Source: Strigamia acuminata (lineage: Eukaryota; Arthropoda; Chilopoda; Geophilomorpha; Linotaeniidae). Taken from it: 64,000 bases of DNA. How positions within the stretch are numbered: position 1 is the first letter of the stretch; each line of letters starts with the position of its first letter. Positions 61,051-64,000 of this stretch are shown here, piece by piece. The translations under genes were made by a program, and so were the position numbers. The stretch spans positions 12,090,001 to 12,154,000 of the forward strand of contig OX442319.1 of assembly GCA_949358305.1 (NCBI GenBank). The letters are read 5' to 3'. The notes beneath the pieces are model-generated. The model saw only the letters and a list, made by a program, of their open reading frames with translations. It was not told the origin of the DNA and made no database searches.

Positions 61051-64000
61051 ATGTACGCAATCCACAAACAGTTGCATCCTCCGACGGGCGTTGAGCACGC
61101 CATCTATTGCCACTTTTTTAATCGCCGCGAAAAGAATTTAGTCGTGGCCGGCTCCAACCAACTCCGTGTATTCAAACTCACCCACAACACCGACAAAACC
61201 AACAATTCCCAAAGCACCAAAATGGAATGCTTACAAACCTACAGCCTTTTCGGAAACATCATGTCATTGCGCTCCTTAGCCGTATCCTCTCGGGACGCTT
61301 TGCTCTTAAGCTTCCGCGACGCCAACTTGTCGCTCGTAGAATACGACCCCGAAACGCACGACCTCAAAACCCTTTCCATACATTACTTCGAGCGAGACGA
61401 AACGAACGACGGTCGCGTTCAGATCCACCAAATCCCGGAGATTCGCGTGGACCCTGACGGCCGTTGCGCCGTCATGACGACGTACGATAAAATCCTCGTT
61501 TTGCCGCTCAGAAAAGACACCGAAGACGGGAAATCTCCGGTTCTAGCGTCCTACACGATCCGCGTGAAAGAATTGGGCGAACAGATGGAGAATATCATCG
61601 ATCTGCAATTCCTGCACGGGTATTACGAACCGACGCTTTTGTTTCTGTATGAACGCTCCAAGACGTGGACGGGACGTGTTGCCGCGCACCAAGACACGTG
61701 CGCCGTTGCGGCGATGTCGCTAAACATGCAACAACGCGTTCATCCGGTCGTTTGGTCGCTCGGGAATTTACCTTTCGATTGTTTGCGTGTTTTGGAAGTG
61801 CCGCGTCCCATTGGCGGTGTTTTGGTTGTGGCGACAAACGCGCTTTTGTATTTAAATAGCGTTTCGGCGTACGGTGTGTCGCTGAACAGCGCGACGGAAA
61901 AGAGCACGGCGTTTCCGTTGGAAATTCAGAGCGATGTGAAGTTGTCTTTGGATTGCAGTCAGGCGGCGTTTATCAGCGACGATAAATTAGTGGTGGCGTT
62001 GAAAGACGGCGAACTTTACGTCGTTAATATTTTGGTCGACAGCGGAAGAGGTGTGCGCGGTTTTCACTTCGACAAAGCCGCATCTGCCGTTCTTGCGACG
62101 TGTGTTTGCGTTTGCGGCGACGGGTACTTGTTTTTGGGTTCCCGTTTGGGGAATTCCCTCTTGTTGCGTTGTTCGGAGAAGAGTATCGATGGTGATATAG
62201 TGTCGGAAGAACCAACACGGAAGAAAAGGAAGTTAGAAAACGTCGGTGACGATGAATTGTCGGTTTACGGCAGCGAAACTCTAAATACTCGCGCGACAAG
62301 TGCGACAAGTTTGAGTTTTGACGTTTGCGACAGTTTGCTCAACATCGGACCTTGCGGACAAATGTCGCCCGGAATACCGGCGTTTTTATCCGACGAATTC
62401 GCTAATTCTAGCGACCCAGATGTCGAATTAGTCGTCACGTCCGGCTACGGCAAGAACGGCGCAATAACGGTCTTGCAGCGATCGGTCAAACCACAAGTCG
62501 TAACGTCGTTCGAATTGCCCGGTGTGGTGGATATGTGGACCGTGATTGGCCGCGAATATAAAAATCCGTTAGACGAAGCTCATTTATTTTTAATTTTGAG
62601 TAAGAACGATCGTAGTATGGTTTTGCAAACCGGGAACGAAATAACCGAATTGGATAACACCGGATTCAACACGCAAGAGGCGACGGTGTTTGCGGGGAAT
62701 ATCGGCGCGAACAAATACATCGTTCAGGTGTCGCCAATGGGAGTGCGTTTATTGGAAGGGCCGAGACAAATTCAATATATTCCTCTCGATAAAATTGTCC
62801 ACGCATCTCTGGCCGATCCTTATTTGATGGTAATGAGCGTCGAAGGGCAACTGGTTCTTCTCACCCTGCAACAAAACGAAGATGGCGCGTGTTTTACGGT
62901 TACAAAACCTCAAATATCGCACGAAAAAGCCACGATTATCGCTATGTGTATGTATCGGGACTTGAGTGGGTTATTTACTACTCAAGTTACAGCGAAATCC
63001 GAAGAAGAAGGTCGAAAATTCGACACGAATCGCATGGAAGTCGACGACGAGGAAGAATCGTTATACGGGAAGAAGTGTGACAAACCCCGCGATGACGCTT
63101 CGATCGACTCGGAGATTATTCCGACGTATTGGTTAGTGGTGGTTCGCGACAACGGGGATTTCGAAATCTATAATCTGGGTGACTTTAAATTGGTGTATCT
63201 TGTGAATAACTTTCCTACGGGCGTTCAAGTTTTGGCGGAAGGACTGGAAAGTGCTTCGAGATCGATCGAGAATACTTTTCCGGTCGTAAACGAGATTTTA
63301 TTGGTGGGATCGGGCCGTTGCGGACGACGGCCGATTCTTTTGGCGAGAGTCGACGAAGATCTGTTCATTTACGAGGCGTTTCCGTTCGCGACGACGGAAA
63401 ATTTGTTGAAATTGCGGTTTAGAAAGGTTGGACGTCAAATGGTTATTCGAGGAATTGCACGAGCGTGTCGTCGTTCGTATTTGCGTCATTTTGGGGACGT
63501 TGCGTCGTATTCTGGAGTGTTTGTGTGCGGGGATAATCCGCACTGGTTGTTTCTCACGTCGCGTGGAGAACTGCGGGTTCATCCGATGGGAATCGACGGA
63601 CCAGTCGCTTGTTTTTCGCCTTTCCACAACGTCAATTGTCCGAAAGGATTTTTGTATTTTAACCGAAAAGGAGAATTACGCGTTTGCGTTTTGCCGACTC
63701 ACGTGTCGTACGACGCTCCGTGGCCCGTGCGCAAAGTCCCGTTGCGTCGCACGGCGCATTCGGTCAGTTACCACGTGGAAAGCAAGACGTATTGCGTCGT
63801 GACGAGTACCGGCGAAGAACCGTGTCTTCGTACCGTCAAATCGAGCGGAAACGATAAAGAGTACGAAGTTGTCGACAGAGACGATCGTTTTATTTATCCC
63901 ACGATGGAGAAATTCAGCGTCGAATTGTTCTCGCCCGTCAGCTGGGAAGCGATCCCGAACACCAAGTTCGATTTTGACGAGTGGGAGCGCGTGACGTGTC
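61051..64000 (+). CDS. CPSF1: CPSF1 (CPSF160), intronless, 3' end beyond window
   Basis: One open frame from ATG 61051 to the window end, 983 codons without stop or intron. Start MYAIHKQLHPPTGVEHAIYC. Landmarks along the protein follow CPSF160: RVKELGEQMENIIDLQFLHG, LEVPRPIGGVLV, SLDCSQAAFISDD, FLGSRLGNSLLL, NIGPCGQMSPGIPAFLSDE, VTSGYGKNGAITVLQRSVKP, VDMWTV, YSGVFVCGDNPHWLFLTSRG, FSPFHNVNCPKGFLYFNR, YDAPWPVRKVPLR and FSPVSWEAIPN. These are the beta-propeller (WD-like, MMS1_N) parts; the C-terminal CPSF_A domain should follow past 64000. CPSF160 is the scaffold of the mRNA 3' cleavage and polyadenylation complex and, with WDR33, holds the AAUAAA-reading module. Codon use is GC-richer than the flanks. 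Absence of introns suggests a retrocopy or full intron loss. Confidence 0.93.
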   Translation, partial: MYAIHKQLHPPTGVEHAIYCHFFNRREKNLVVAGSNQLRVFKLTHNTDKTNNSQSTKMECLQTYSLFGNIMSLRSLAVSSRDALLLSFRDANLSLVEYDPETHDLKTLSIHYFERDETNDGRVQIHQIPEIRVDPDGRCAVMTTYDKILVLPLRKDTEDGKSPVLASYTIRVKELGEQMENIIDLQFLHGYYEPTLLFLYERSKTWTGRVAAHQDTCAVAAMSLNMQQRVHPVVWSLGNLPFDCLRVLEVPRPIGGVLVVATNALLYLNSVSAYGVSLNSATEKSTAFPLEIQSDVKLSLDCSQAAFISDDKLVVALKDGELYVVNILVDSGRGVRGFHFDKAASAVLATCVCVCGDGYLFLGSRLGNSLLLRCSEKSIDGDIVSEEPTRKKRKLENVGDDELSVYGSETLNTRATSATSLSFDVCDSLLNIGPCGQMSPGIPAFLSDEFANSSDPDVELVVTSGYGKNGAITVLQRSVKPQVVTSFELPGVVDMWTVIGREYKNPLDEAHLFLILSKNDRSMVLQTGNEITELDNTGFNTQEATVFAGNIGANKYIVQVSPMGVRLLEGPRQIQYIPLDKIVHASLADPYLMVMSVEGQLVLLTLQQNEDGACFTVTKPQISHEKATIIAMCMYRDLSGLFTTQVTAKSEEEGRKFDTNRMEVDDEEESLYGKKCDKPRDDASIDSEIIPTYWLVVVRDNGDFEIYNLGDFKLVYLVNNFPTGVQVLAEGLESASRSIENTFPVVNEILLVGSGRCGRRPILLARVDEDLFIYEAFPFATTENLLKLRFRKVGRQMVIRGIARACRRSYLRHFGDVASYSGVFVCGDNPHWLFLTSRGELRVHPMGIDGPVACFSPFHNVNCPKGFLYFNRKGELRVCVLPTHVSYDAPWPVRKVPLRRTAHSVSYHVESKTYCVVTSTGEEPCLRTVKSSGNDKEYEVVDRDDRFIYPTMEKFSVELFSPVSWEAIPNTKFDFDEWERVTC

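Overview
This is nuclear DNA from an animal. Genes have GT-AG introns and belong to metazoan families (SLC38, ZNRF, METTL22, C3orf38, NACHT/NLR, CPSF1). Non-coding DNA is very AT-rich. A (TTAGG/TGAGG)-type array at 20.58-20.75 kb fits an arthropod, probably a non-model hexapod or other arthropod; that placement is inference.

Layout. 0.1-10 kb holds ordinary conserved genes: the 3' end of TMEM208 (+), a complete SLC38A7-type amino-acid transporter in 7 exons (-, tail-to-tail with TMEM208), and a ZNRF1/2-type E3 ligase in 4 exons (+, head-to-head with the transporter). Their introns and flanks are packed with A/T-tract minisatellites whose units are almost all 20-21, 30-31 or 62 bp. 10-25 kb is gene-poor and holds MITE/foldback elements, an intact intronless TFIIB copy (-), a detached copy of a TFIIB 3' end, and a 9-finger C2H2 gene inside repeats. 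25-49.5 kb is a segmental duplication: two NACHT/NLR genes (985 and 1101 aa) with matching flanks (about 25.06-30.6 kb and 43.2-49.5 kb). The copies differ by a solo LTR (copy 1 only) and several MITEs (copy 2 only). Between them lie a broken intronless RBBP6 copy, an Elongin-A-like frame with one in-frame stop, and a very young 8.64-kb Ty3/gypsy retrotransposon (33702-42338). The retrotransposon has 544-bp LTRs that look identical, a textbook -1 frameshift heptamer at the gag stop, and an extra third ORF encoding a Ulp1/C48-type cysteine protease. 50.7-64 kb returns to conserved genes: a C3orf38 (DUF4518) homologue (-), protein disulfide isomerase in 7 exons (-), METTL22 in 6 exons (+, head-to-head with PDI), and an intronless CPSF1 frame (+) that runs off the window end.

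Main points of interest are the Ulp1-protease retrotransposon; the intronic arrays whose unit length follows whole helical turns (like the periodic A/T clusters of nematode introns); the NLR pair with a short exon-1 motif ahead of NACHT; a MITE family whose terminal inverted repeats differ between copies but still pair within each copy; a foldback element flanked by a 20-bp direct repeat; and a run of intronless copies of transcription and 3'-end-processing genes (TFIIB, RBBP6, Elongin A, CPSF1). All exon joins were worked out by eye from splice sites and reading phase. No search or alignment program was run.
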